A stretch of 7,285 bases of DNA from Cytophagales bacterium (GTDB lineage Bacteria > Bacteroidota > Bacteroidia > Cytophagales > 172606-1), in contig JALOMD010000479.1 of assembly GCA_025455595.1 (NCBI GenBank), positions 1 through 7,285 on the forward strand, given 5' to 3'. The stretch's first letter is position 1. Each line of letters begins with the position of its first letter. A program made the translations under genes and the position numbers. Below, piece by piece: positions 1 to 7,152 of the stretch. Below the pieces are notes generated by a model. That model made no database searches and was not told the origin of the DNA. It saw only the letters and a list, made by a program, of their open reading frames with translations.

Positions 1-216
1 TACGGCCAGTACTTGGGCAATTTGGAGGCCGATGTGAACAACAGTTTCCGGTTTGGCACCCAAGCGGCCCTCGGCACGCGGTTCGTGTTCAAACGGGAAG
101 GCGGCCTCGGCCTTGACGCGCAGGTGGCGTACCACTACGTACCTTACAATTACGGAATGGTTTCCAATCCCAGTGCAGTGGGCGTTTGGGTGGGGATTTT
201 CTACCGCTGGTGGTGA
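1..216 (+). CDS. C-terminal end of a probable outer-membrane beta-barrel protein (partial)
   Basis: Only the last 71 codons are present; the reading frame is open from the first base, so the gene begins upstream of the window. The peptide alternates polar and hydrophobic or aromatic residues in short runs (for example TRFVFKRE, LDAQVAYHYVPY, VGVWVGIFYRWW) separated by glycine- and asparagine-rich turns. This is the pattern of amphipathic transmembrane beta-strands. It ends in an aromatic pair (WW) immediately before TGA, as many outer-membrane barrels end in an aromatic residue. A small barrel of the OmpA/OmpW-like or PorT-like kind is a reasonable inference, but no family-specific motif is visible, so the substrate or role cannot be named. 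A strong hairpin follows the stop after 29 bases, suggesting that transcription ends here. Confidence 0.6.
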   Translation, partial: YGQYLGNLEADVNNSFRFGTQAALGTRFVFKREGGLGLDAQVAYHYVPYNYGMVSNPSAVGVWVGIFYRWW

Positions 217-245
217 TTTAGTTTGACATTTATCGTTTTATGTTC

Positions 246-277
246 AAAAGCCGTCAAGCTTGTGCATGACGGCTTTT
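246..277 (+). terminator. Rho-independent terminator-like hairpin after the barrel gene
   Basis: Positions 246-256 (AAAAGCCGTCA) and 267-277 (TGACGGCTTTT) are perfect 11-bp complements around a 10-base loop. The stem has a GC-rich core with an A-run on one side and a T-run on the other, so it could work in either direction. It lies 30 bases after the stop of the barrel gene, where a terminator for that gene is expected. This is a structural inference from sequence alone. Confidence 0.8.
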
Positions 278-280
278 GTT

Positions 281-391
281 GCGTTTTGGGCGTTTTTTGC
301 CTAAAACGCCGTAGTGCGGAGAAACCTTCATAGGGTTTTGAACTCTATGAAGGTTGTGTGGCCGTTTTGAGCATTTTTTGCCCAAAACGCC
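281..391. repeat. Compound palindromic intergenic repeat: two 29-bp copies around a long hairpin
   Basis: Two 29-bp segments, 282-310 and 363-391, match at 26 of 29 positions in the same orientation. Each is itself nearly self-complementary: a CGTTTTG-type arm, a T-rich loop and a CAAAACG or TAAAACG arm. The outer arms of the two copies also match perfectly: 281-291 (GCGTTTTGGGC) is the exact complement of 380-390. The whole block can therefore fold either as separate hairpins or as one large cruciform centred near 336-339. Another hairpin lies between the copies. The layout resembles REP/BIME-type or MITE-like dispersed repeats. No transposase is encoded, and whether other copies exist in the genome cannot be seen here. 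Confidence 0.75.
323..355. repeat. Central long hairpin of the intergenic repeat
   Basis: Positions 323-333 (AACCTTCATAG) pair perfectly with 345-355 (CTATGAAGGTT). The stem can be extended inward by four more pairs, one of them G-T, leaving a three-base loop at 338-340. A stem of about 15 bp with so small a loop is very stable. It is not followed by a T-run, so it looks more like the core of a repeat element or an RNA structure than a terminator. Confidence 0.8.
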
Positions 392-462
392 AAACAGTGC
401 TTCTATTTTCGCACGGATTGGCAAACTTTCCGCAAATTTGTGTGCCGGGAATGCACCCGTAT

Positions 463-486
463 TCAATCATTCACTCACTCATTCAT
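463..486 (+). repeat. Short TCAN tetranucleotide run just upstream of ispF
   Basis: Six consecutive tetranucleotides read TCAA, TCAT, TCAC, TCAC, TCAT, TCAT. The run ends seven bases before the proposed TTG start of ispF, where a ribosome-binding region would lie. It is imperfect and short, so length variation by slippage is possible but not shown. Confidence 0.6.
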
Positions 487-493
487 TTACCCA

Positions 494-994
494 TTGAAAC
501 TCAGGATCGGACAAGGCTACGACGTACACCAACTGGCCGCAGGCGTGCCGCTTGTGCTGGGCGGCGTGCCAATACCCCACACCCACGGACTGAAAAGCCA
601 CTCGGACGGCGATGCCCTCACCCACGCCCTTTGCGACGCCCTGCTCGGTGCCCTGAGCCTGCGCGACATCGGCTACCATTTTTCGGACAAAGACCCCGCC
701 AACAAAGGCCGCAACAGCTTGGAGTTCTTGCGCATTGTGATGGAAATGGTGCGCAACGAAGGCTACGAAGTGAGCAACATTGACGTGACGGTGATTTTGG
801 AGGCCCCCAAAGTGAACCCGCACGTGCCCGCCATGAAACAGACCCTCTGCGAAACAATGTCCATCCGGCTCGAAGACCTTTCCATCAAAGCCACCACCTC
901 CGAAACACTCGGTTTCGTGGGCCGTCGCGAAGGCATCTCAGTGTTTGCGGTGGCATTGCTCTACAAAGTGACCGAAAGCCACGCGGGCCTCTGA
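494..994 (+). CDS. ispF: 2-C-methyl-D-erythritol 2,4-cyclodiphosphate synthase
   Basis: IspF closes 4-diphosphocytidyl-2-C-methylerythritol 2-phosphate to the 2,4-cyclodiphosphate with release of CMP, in the cytoplasmic MEP pathway to isoprenoid precursors. The family is a homotrimer with a metal site at each subunit boundary. From the proposed start the protein is 166 residues, close to the usual ~160. The N-terminal motif GQGYDVH supplies metal ligands D10 and H12. SHSDGDALTH (35-44) supplies the third ligand, H44, and the active-site H36. The conserved DIGYHFSDKDP segment and the C-terminal KATTSETLGFVGRREGI signature are present. TTG at 494 is chosen because it gives MKLRIGQGYDVH, matching where homologues begin. 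An in-frame ATG at 440 would add 18 residues unlike the family. No Shine-Dalgarno site is visible at either. The gene stands alone, 154 bases before the sigma gene. Confidence 0.96.
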   Translation: MKLRIGQGYDVHQLAAGVPLVLGGVPIPHTHGLKSHSDGDALTHALCDALLGALSLRDIGYHFSDKDPANKGRNSLEFLRIVMEMVRNEGYEVSNIDVTVILEAPKVNPHVPAMKQTLCETMSIRLEDLSIKATTSETLGFVGRREGISVFAVALLYKVTESHAGL

Positions 995-1148
995 GGGCTT
1001 GCGGTTTCGTCGCCGTAGGCTGTATTCTTCTTGCGGAAAAACAAATTTCTCGGCTTTTGGCAAAACATTCAGGTATAAAATAGTATTATTGTTGTACAAT
1101 ATTTACCTTTATCCTGATAGTGTTTTTTGCTCCCAGCACATTCGAGAA

Positions 1149-1748
1149 ATGCACACCCAAGTGTCACGACAAGGCGAAGACACGCGTCTCTGGCAGTTGT
1201 TCAGGGAAGGCGACCGGACGGCGTTCACGAGTTTGTACAACGCGTACGTACAGGCGTTGTACAACTACGGGCGGCGTTTCACCACCGACACGGCCTTGAT
1301 TGAAGACTGCATCCAAGACCTGTTCATTGATCTTTGGCGTAAAAAAGACCAGTTGGCAGATGCCGACACGCCGCGTTATTATTTGCTCAAGTCGCTGCGC
1401 AACCGGCTGCTGCGGCGGCTGAACCAACGCCAACGTTTTGCCAGCAGTGGCCTGACCGACGAATACGATTTTCAGGTAGAGGTATCGTACGAGTTAACGT
1501 TGGTGAATGAACAATGGGCCGCCGACCAACAGCGGCTCGTCAACCGGGCGTTGCAAAGCCTGTCCAAACGCCAACGGGAAGTCATCTACCTGAAATTCTA
1601 CGAAAACTTCTCTTACGAAGACATCGCCCGCATTATGTCTTTGGAAGTAGCCTCGGCCTACAACTTGGTCTCGAAGGCCCTTGATTCCGTCCGCCGGCAC
1701 TTGCCCGCTGCGTATGCCGCCCTCCTTTTAATTCTTCTAATTGCTTGA
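1149..1748 (+). CDS. FecI-type ECF RNA polymerase sigma factor
   Basis: This 199-residue protein has the two domains of extracytoplasmic-function sigma factors. Region 2 spans about residues 25-91 (AFTSLYNAYVQALYNYG, then DCIQDLFIDLW) and serves -10 recognition and core binding. Region 4 spans about 132-186 (LSKRQREVIYLKFYENFSYEDIA), a helix-turn-helix for -35 recognition. The length is normal for the family. A hydrophobic C-terminal tail (AAYAALLLILLIA) follows region 4; similar tails occur in some Bacteroidota ECF sigmas. ATG 1149 is the only sensible start, since codons upstream in the same frame do not resemble the family. A FecR-like anti-sigma gene follows after 154 bases and a TonB-dependent receptor gene after that, so the sigma most likely drives the receptor gene on an outer-membrane signal. 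The AT-rich 1065-1115 stretch is a plausible promoter area, but no clear consensus is visible. Confidence 0.92.
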   Translation: MHTQVSRQGEDTRLWQLFREGDRTAFTSLYNAYVQALYNYGRRFTTDTALIEDCIQDLFIDLWRKKDQLADADTPRYYLLKSLRNRLLRRLNQRQRFASSGLTDEYDFQVEVSYELTLVNEQWAADQQRLVNRALQSLSKRQREVIYLKFYENFSYEDIARIMSLEVASAYNLVSKALDSVRRHLPAAYAALLLILLIA

Positions 1749-1902
1749 TTTTTAGGGCGTTGTAGCAGAGTAGCCTTCTTCTTGTGGCGATTTTGTATTT
1801 TTCTGCGAAAAAATTTCAAGAAAAGTGGTGAGATTCTCGCAAGGTCAGTGTCTTACAAGTAATTGACACGCCAGAGCGTGCTTTTGCGAGCCGACATCCA
1901 TT

Positions 1903-2928
1903 ATGGACTACCTTCTCTTCACTGCTACCGATTTTTCGCTTGACGAACATTTCCAACGCTGGGTCTTAAGCCCGGACGAGGAAACGCACGCGTTTTGGGA
2001 CACTTGGCTGCTTCAGCACCCTGAAAAAACGGCTGATGTCGAAACTGCCCGCCGTCTCATTCAATCCTTACGCATTGGCACCGAGCCGCTCTCGGAAACC
2101 CAACGGCACCGAATGCACCGCAACATAATGACAGCGGTTCAGGAAAACGAAGAAACGGAGGCCGATGTCGTTGAACTGCGGACGACGAATGCTGTTTTCC
2201 GGCGGTGGCGTGTGGCAGCGGCCGTTTTGTTGGGCACACTGGGTCTGGCCGGCACTTGGTATTGGTACGCAAACCGTCCTTTGGTGTACCAGACGGCTTA
2301 TGGTGAGACGCGCACCCTGGTGCTTCCCGACCAATCGAAAGTGGTGCTGAACGCAAATTCGGAACTGCGCGTACGGAAGCAATGGCAAGCCGATGCGCCC
2401 CGCGAAGTTTGGCTTGACGGCGAGGCTTATTTTGAAGTGACCGAACAACTGGGCGGACAAGCTGCCAAATTCAAGGTTTACACCCGTGACCTGACCGTGG
2501 AAGTGCTGGGCACCCGGTTCAACGTGGCCGAACGCGACAAACACACCGACGTGACGCTGAACGAAGGCAAAGTGCGACTGAACTTGAACACCGAGACCGC
2601 TGGCCGCGAAATCATGATGCAACCCGGCGAAATGGTGCGTTTTTCCGAAAACGGCCAACGCGTGGAAAAAGCAAAGGTCAAGGCCGAAGACCACAGCTCT
2701 TGGACGAAAAACTACTGGGTGCTTGACAACACGACGCTGGCCGACATTGCCGCTCGCATCGAGGCTACCTACGGCTACCAAGTGGAAATAAACGACAGCG
2801 AACTGGCTGGCGAAACCCTGAGCGGCGTATTGCCCACCCAGCAGATTGACAGCCTGTTGGAAGTGCTGGCCATCAGCTACGACGTAAAGGTGCGCCGCGA
2901 AAACACGACCATTGCAATTACACGATAA
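1903..2928 (+). CDS. FecR-like anti-sigma factor (inner-membrane regulator)
   Basis: This 341-residue protein has the full architecture of Bacteroidota FecR proteins. A cytoplasmic N-terminal part (about 1-100) would bind the sigma factor. One transmembrane helix follows at about 104-122 (VAAAVLLGTLGLAGTWYWY), preceded by RRWR. The periplasmic FecR domain (about 134-230) shows LPDQSKVVLNANSEL (141-155), REVWLDGEAYFEV (167-179) and VEVLGTRFNVA (199-209). A C-terminal DUF4974-like domain (about 270-341), related to STN folds, carries LADIAARIEATYGYQVEI. FecR proteins hold or activate their sigma factor according to contact with the receptor's STN domain. The gene lies between its likely sigma partner and an STN-bearing receptor, 154 and 151 bases from them. 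The frame is intact with no missing landmark, so it should be functional even though the receptor gene is broken. No ribosome-binding site is apparent before ATG 1903. Confidence 0.94.
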   Translation: MDYLLFTATDFSLDEHFQRWVLSPDEETHAFWDTWLLQHPEKTADVETARRLIQSLRIGTEPLSETQRHRMHRNIMTAVQENEETEADVVELRTTNAVFRRWRVAAAVLLGTLGLAGTWYWYANRPLVYQTAYGETRTLVLPDQSKVVLNANSELRVRKQWQADAPREVWLDGEAYFEVTEQLGGQAAKFKVYTRDLTVEVLGTRFNVAERDKHTDVTLNEGKVRLNLNTETAGREIMMQPGEMVRFSENGQRVEKAKVKAEDHSSWTKNYWVLDNTTLADIAARIEATYGYQVEINDSELAGETLSGVLPTQQIDSLLEVLAISYDVKVRRENTTIAITR

Positions 2929-2939
2929 ACCAATTACGT

Positions 2940-2954
2940 GGGTTGTTTCAACCC
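2940..2954. repeat. Small hairpin in the fecR-receptor gap
   Basis: GGGTTG (2940-2945) and CAACCC (2949-2954) are perfect complements around a TTT loop, starting 12 bases after the fecR stop. There is no T-run directly after it, so it is at best a weak terminator or an RNA-processing or pausing structure. The rest of the 151-base gap shows only a T7 run (3055-3061) shortly before the receptor start. Confidence 0.4.
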
Positions 2955-3755
2955 GGTTTCAAGCCGCTGTACGGAGAAGCCTGCGTTTTGTGAACGTTTG
3001 TTTCAGCATCCCAAGGATCACTCGGCAAGAACTTCATGCTTTATCACAACAACCTTTTTTTATTTCACCCCAACTACGTATGAAAATGAGGATTTACCGA
3101 AAACCGATGGGAACCGCCGTGGCGGTTGCGGTGGCACTGATGCAGTGGGTTCACGCCCAATCCATTGCCTCGGTGCGGTTTGCGCAAGCCAACAAAAACC
3201 AATTGACTGCGCCAGCGGCCCAGTCGTTGAAAAAGAAACTTCAGGAATTGGAAGAGCGGTTCAATGTGCGGTTTACGTACAAAAACGCCCTGCTGGAGGA
3301 CAAAACCGTGCAAGGTGCCGCTGCCGCACCCGCTGCCACTGAACTCGCGCCTATGCTGAAAGAACTACTGACTCCGCACGGGCTGCGATTCAAGAAAATT
3401 GACGATATATACGTGATCTACCCGGCTGACGACAAGCCGAATTTCAAGCAAATCAAACAAATCTCGAACCAAGCCGACCAAGACAGGGGTCTGCTGGTTT
3501 CCAGCCAATTGGAATCGCTGGCACTGCCCAAGGCAGAGCGACTGCAATCGTTCATGAACCCGAAGGCGGTGACAGTGAGCGGCCGGGTAACCAACGAGAA
3601 CAGCGAGGCGTTGCCGGGCGTGAGCGTAGCCGTCAAGGGCACCACCATCGGCACGACCACCAACGCCGAAGGCCGCTACACCTTGGGTTCGGTACCGGAG
3701 AACGGCACGCTGGTGTTCAGTTTCATCGGCTACGTGACCGAGGAGGTGGCCGTGG

Positions 3756-3831
3756 CCAACCGCACAACCATTGACATCACCATGGCCCCCGACCAACCGC
3801 ACAACCATTGACATCACCATGGCCCCCGACC
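3756..3831 (+). repeat. 37-bp perfect tandem duplication breaking the receptor gene
   Basis: Positions 3756-3794 are identical to 3793-3831 (39 matching bases at an offset of 37), so a 37-bp unit is present twice in direct tandem. The unit encodes NRTTIDITMAPD. Since 37 is not a multiple of three, the second copy pushes the ribosome out of frame and it meets a stop at 3809-3811. Removing exactly one copy joins ...DITMAPD to LQSLNEVVVVGYGT, the normal continuation in SusC-like proteins. Confidence 0.95.
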
Positions 3832-4991
3832 TGCAATCGCTCAACGAGGTGGTGGTGGTGGGCTATGGTACTGTTCAGAAAAAAGATCTGATTGGTGCTG
3901 TCGGTACGGCAACTGCCAAGGACTTTGGCGAAGTGAACGCTGCAAATGCCCAGCAATTGATTCAAGGCAAGGTGGCTGGTGTTCAAGTGATAAACACCAG
4001 TGGCCTGCCCGGCGCCAACGTAAACATTGTGGTGCGGGGGGTTGGTTCCTTTACGAATGCAGAGGCACTTTATGTGATTGATGGCATACAAGGTGGTGCC
4101 AACGAATTCAATGCTATCGCACCCAGTGACATAGAGAGCATCACAGTATTGAAAGATGCCTCTTCAGTGGCTATTTATGGTGCCCGTGCTGCTAACGGAG
4201 TCGTTCTGGTTAACACAAAGCGGGCGAAAACCGGTGCCCCTAAGGTTACTTATAACGGTTATTATGGCTTAGCCAATACTTGGCGTCGCTTGGATTTGAT
4301 GAATGCAGCCCAGTATATTGACTTAGTAAGAGATATTTCAAACAATAACCTTACTACTCGCTTACAGCAGCCGGACGCTTCTGTAGATCGTACCAACTGG
4401 CAAGACGAGATGTTCCGCACGGCCCGTCTGACAGAACACAATGTTACCGTATCAGGCGGCACTGACAAATCAACCTATTTGATTTCGAACAACTACACCA
4501 GTCAAGATGCCATCGTGAAGGATTTCAACTTCCAACGCTACACTTTGCGCATTAACTTAGAACAGAATGTAGGAAAACGATTCAAATTGGGACAGCAAGG
4601 CGTTTTTCGGTACACCGTTAACCGAGGAAATACCGTTGATCTCATAGGCGGTTTGCGTATGCCTCCTTATGCACCTGTACTCGACCCGAACAATTTGGGT
4701 GGTTTTTCGCGGGTGACATCCAACGTTGACTTGAACGACGCGTTCAACCCGCTGACCGACGTATTCAACAGTGAACGACGTGGTCGTGATATGTTCTTTT
4801 TTGCACAGTTGTTCGGCGAAGCGGAAATCTTCAGTTGGCTCAGGTTCCGGTCGCAGTTGGCTGTCAGTTACGGCAACTACAACAATTACAACTACACCAA
4901 GGCACGGGCCAACGGTAACCTGACGTTAGGAAACAACATCAACGAAACCTACGGATTCTACATCTCGCCGGTATTGGAGAACTTCTTCACT

Positions 4992-5030
4992 CTGAACATT
5001 GCGCAACGTAGCATTTGCTGGCCAGTCAAG
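4992..5030 (+). other. Second receptor lesion: frame change, probably a deletion junction
   Basis: Upstream the receptor frame reads SPVLENFFTLN and then turns into the atypical arginine-rich IAQRSICWPVKHYWRRR, ending at 5091-5093. The next frame reads LRNVAFAGQSSITGGGGG and continues correctly into ISYFVRLNYTLMDKY. That downstream frame has a stop at 4993-4995, so the switch must fall after it. In SusC relatives a strand with an NKTFGxH-like motif and some tens of residues normally separate these two segments. Here they abut, which points to a deletion rather than a single-base slip. The size of the loss is an inference. Confidence 0.65.
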
Positions 5031-6534
5031 CATTACTGGAGGCGGAGGTGGCTTACCACAAGGCGGCGGCATTTCTTACTTTGTCCGACTTAACTACACG
5101 TTGATGGACAAATACTTGTTTACTGCCAGTTTCCGACGTGACGGCAGCCCGGTATTTCCGGCAGACAACCGTTTTGCCAATTTCCCGGCCTTTGGGGTAG
5201 CTTGGAAAATCAGTGAAGAGAACTTCCTGAAGAACATTCCGTTTATTTCCGAACTCAAATTGCGGGCCAGCTACGGGATAACCGGAAACTCAAACATTCC
5301 GCTGCAACGTGCCGTTATCTTCCGTGGCAGCCCAACGAACATTGTGTATGCATTTGGCGAAAACAGAAACATGGTTGGTGGAGCTACTGTGAACCAACCG
5401 ATTGATCCGTCCACCCGTTGGGAAACGACGGTTCAAACAGATGTAGGCTTGGACGTAGGTTTGCTCAACAACCGTCTTAATCTAAGCTTTGATTACTATA
5501 ATCGCAATAACCGAGACCTATTGGTTGGCGTGCCGATTTCTCTTTCATCAGGCTTTGGCGGGCCATTCGACCAAGTAGGAACAGTTATTCGCAATGCAGC
5601 TACAGCTTTCAACCGGGGTTTTGAGGCAACCATTAACTTCCGGGGCGAAATTGGCGAATTTAAGTATAGTATCGGTGGCAATGTGGCTTATAACCGTAAC
5701 GAAGTAGTTTCACTGGGTGCAGGCCAGCCTTTCAACAGTGCTTCTGTAACAGGTGGCTACTTAGCTACTCGTACCGAGCAAGGGCAACCCATTGCTTCTT
5801 TTTACGGCTACCGAGTTGACCGAGTGGCTTCTACGCAAGCAGATGTTGATCGGCTAAACCAACTGGCTCGCGAACGCACCGGCAATGCCAATGCCGTATA
5901 TCAAACGCAATTGCGTCCCGGTGACATTATCTTCAGGGATTTGAATGGCGACGGCCAAGTGACAGAAAGAGACCAGACTTTCTTGGGAAATCCTTTGCCA
6001 TTATGGAACTATGGCGGCAACATAAATCTGGCCTATAAAGGACTTGACCTGATGATTGGCATCTACGGCGTGGCCGGCTTGGAATTGTGGAATGACCTCA
6101 CCTACTGGCTTGAAGGCACCACCCGTCCGTTCAACTCCAGTGCTGCATTGGTGGATCGCTGGCGGCGAGAAGGCGATGTTTCAGAGTTCCCCAGAGCTGG
6201 CCAGAATGCCAATGGCAACCTGAATCTACGAGCCTCTGACCGTTTTATTGAAAACGGCGCATTCATGCGGGTTCGTAACGTGACGCTGGGCTATAACCTG
6301 CCAAGTTCTCTATTGGGCAAGACGAAAAACGTACTTTCCAGTGCGCGGGTTTACGTAACAGCGCAAAACCTGTTCACCTTTACTCAGTACAGCGGTTACG
6401 ACCCCGAAATCAGTGCCCAAGCCCAAGGTGCCCGCAACTTCATTTTCACGCGTGGCATTGACAACGGACAGTTTCCGCAACCACGTTCATTCATGGTCGG
6501 TCTGCAATTAGGTTTCTAATGTGTTTAATATTCT

Positions 6535-6566
6535 GACTTAAGTCCTTAACTTGCTGCAGCTAAGTT
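6535..6566. repeat. Palindrome and hairpin just after the receptor stop
   Basis: GACTTAAGTC (6535-6544) is a perfect 10-bp palindrome. It is followed by AACTT (6548-6552) and AAGTT (6562-6566) flanking the palindrome GCTGCAGC (6553-6560). The position, 16 to 47 bases after the receptor stop, would suit a transcript end. There is no clear T-run, so a rho-independent terminator is not well supported. Confidence 0.4.
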
Positions 6567-6881
6567 GAACAGAGAATAAATTTAAGTTCTGTACATATCA
6601 TTTATAGCCAGTGCTAAAACATGAGTAATGTATGAAAGGTTCGAATACTTATGTATGCTCATTTGTTGTGTAGGCCTGCTATGCAGCATCAGCAATTGGG
6701 TATCTTACGAAAAGGTTATGTACCGCCGATTTAGTATAATAATTGGTAATTTGCTGTAATCATACGTTTAATCCAATACAATACCTATTAACTGGTAATT
6801 CCTTATCATATATAGTATGTAAGGTAAATAAAGCTGTATCTATAATGTTAATGAAGGTTTGCTCAAAAAATTTCCTGAAAT

Positions 6882-6930
6882 GTGTGTCATGGCAATTATT
6901 TGTATTCCAGTGTGTCTATTGCAATTATTT
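6882..6930. repeat. Imperfect direct repeat in the AT-rich tail
   Basis: GTGTGTC followed by ATGGCAATTATTT (6882-6901) recurs as GTGTGTC followed by TATTGCAATTATTT (6910-6930). The two copies differ by one inserted base and one substitution over about 21 bases and lie 28 bases apart. TGTGTCAT appears a further time at 6972-6979. The function is unknown; it may be a remnant of local duplication. Confidence 0.5.
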
Positions 6931-6983
6931 TAGTTGCAGTTGTTTGATGTTCAGGGCGAATTGATGGAAAATGTGTCATAACT

Positions 6984-6999
6984 ACGATTGCAAAATCGT
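6984..6999. repeat. Hairpin with GCAA tetraloop
   Basis: ACGATT (6984-6989) and AATCGT (6994-6999) pair perfectly around GCAA, a GNRA-type tetraloop that stabilises RNA hairpins, followed by TTTATC. The stem is short and AT-rich, so it could be chance. It is worth noting only with the other hairpins of this gene-free stretch. Confidence 0.35.
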
Positions 7000-7116
7000 T
7001 TATCACTAGAAGAATGCCATTTGTTGAGTTTTTGCATTAGTTTCATGCGCTGTGGTAGTTCCATGCAAGTAAACCAATTTGTGTATGTTGATTCAGGCCT
7101 GCAGTTTGTCTGACTG

Positions 7117-7152
7117 TTCCAGGACCAGGATTGCTTCACGCAATTCCTGGAA
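7117..7152. repeat. Hairpin with two alternative left arms
   Basis: The right arm GCAATTCCTGGAA (7140-7152) can pair with CCAGGATTGC (7125-7134), giving a 10-bp stem with one bulged base and a TTCAC loop. Its distal part TCCTGGAA can instead pair with TTCCAGGA (7117-7124), because CCAGGA occurs twice in tandem on the left side. This local rise in GC content and pairing stands out in the AT-rich tail. An RNA switch or a protein-binding site is possible but unproven. Confidence 0.45.

Larger units (their letters stand above)
3080..6519 (+). pseudogene. SusC-like TonB-dependent receptor with STN domain, frame broken twice
   Basis: The protein would be an outer-membrane SusC/RagA-family importer and signal transducer. 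Translation from ATG 3080 gives a signal peptide (AVAVAVALMQWVHA, cut before Q27), an STN domain (about 48-117) that would contact FecR, and a carboxypeptidase-regulatory-like domain (about 165-238, VTVSGRVTNENSEALPGVSV). The frame ends at 3809-3811 because of a 37-bp tandem duplication. With one copy removed it continues into LNEVVVVGYGT and the plug (about 252-367; VRGVGSFTNAEALYVIDGI, YGARAANGVVLVNT), then the barrel. A second frame change lies between about 4992 and 5030. The rest runs to the stop at 6517-6519 with RLNYTLMDKYLFTASFRRDG, DLNGDGQVTERDQTFLGN and the C-terminal strand RSFMVGLQLGF. The joined pieces total about 1,133 residues. Base composition drops from 57-70% GC before 3720 to 40-50% in 4081-4380. 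No susD follows. Sequencing or assembly error is possible; if real, no full-length receptor is made. Confidence 0.9.

Noticed and set aside
282..391. Two 29-bp repeats as a possible CRISPR array
   Set aside because: There are only two imperfect copies, the 52-base gap is filled by a hairpin rather than a unique spacer, and no cas genes are present.
358..783. 141-codon plus-strand open frame overlapping ispF
   Set aside because: It is Arg/Pro-rich, out of frame with the clear IspF protein, and matches no known motif; a shadow frame.
1055..1111. Bacteroidota-type promoter (TTTG and TAnnTTTG) before the sigma gene
   Set aside because: Partial matches (TTTTG 1055-1059, TATTATTG 1084-1091, TACCTTTA 1104-1111) exist in AT-rich DNA, but none pairs at a good spacing with a full match.
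1867..1885. CACGC/GCGTG hairpin followed by CTTTT before fecR as a terminator
   Set aside because: The stem is only five pairs and the T-run four bases. It lies just before fecR, and chance pairing is likely.
2068..2781. 237-codon minus-strand open frame inside fecR
   Set aside because: It lies entirely antisense to a well-supported FecR gene. Its His/Phe/Val-rich composition is the usual shadow of a GC-rich coding strand, with no recognisable domain.
3365..3844. 159-codon minus-strand open frame over the receptor N-terminus
   Set aside because: It is antisense to the STN and regulatory-like domains, and its repeated segment simply reflects the 37-bp duplication.
6743..6964. 73-codon cysteine-rich open frame in the AT-rich tail
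   Set aside because: It needs a TTG start, has no domain or signal, and a composition expected from random AT-rich DNA.
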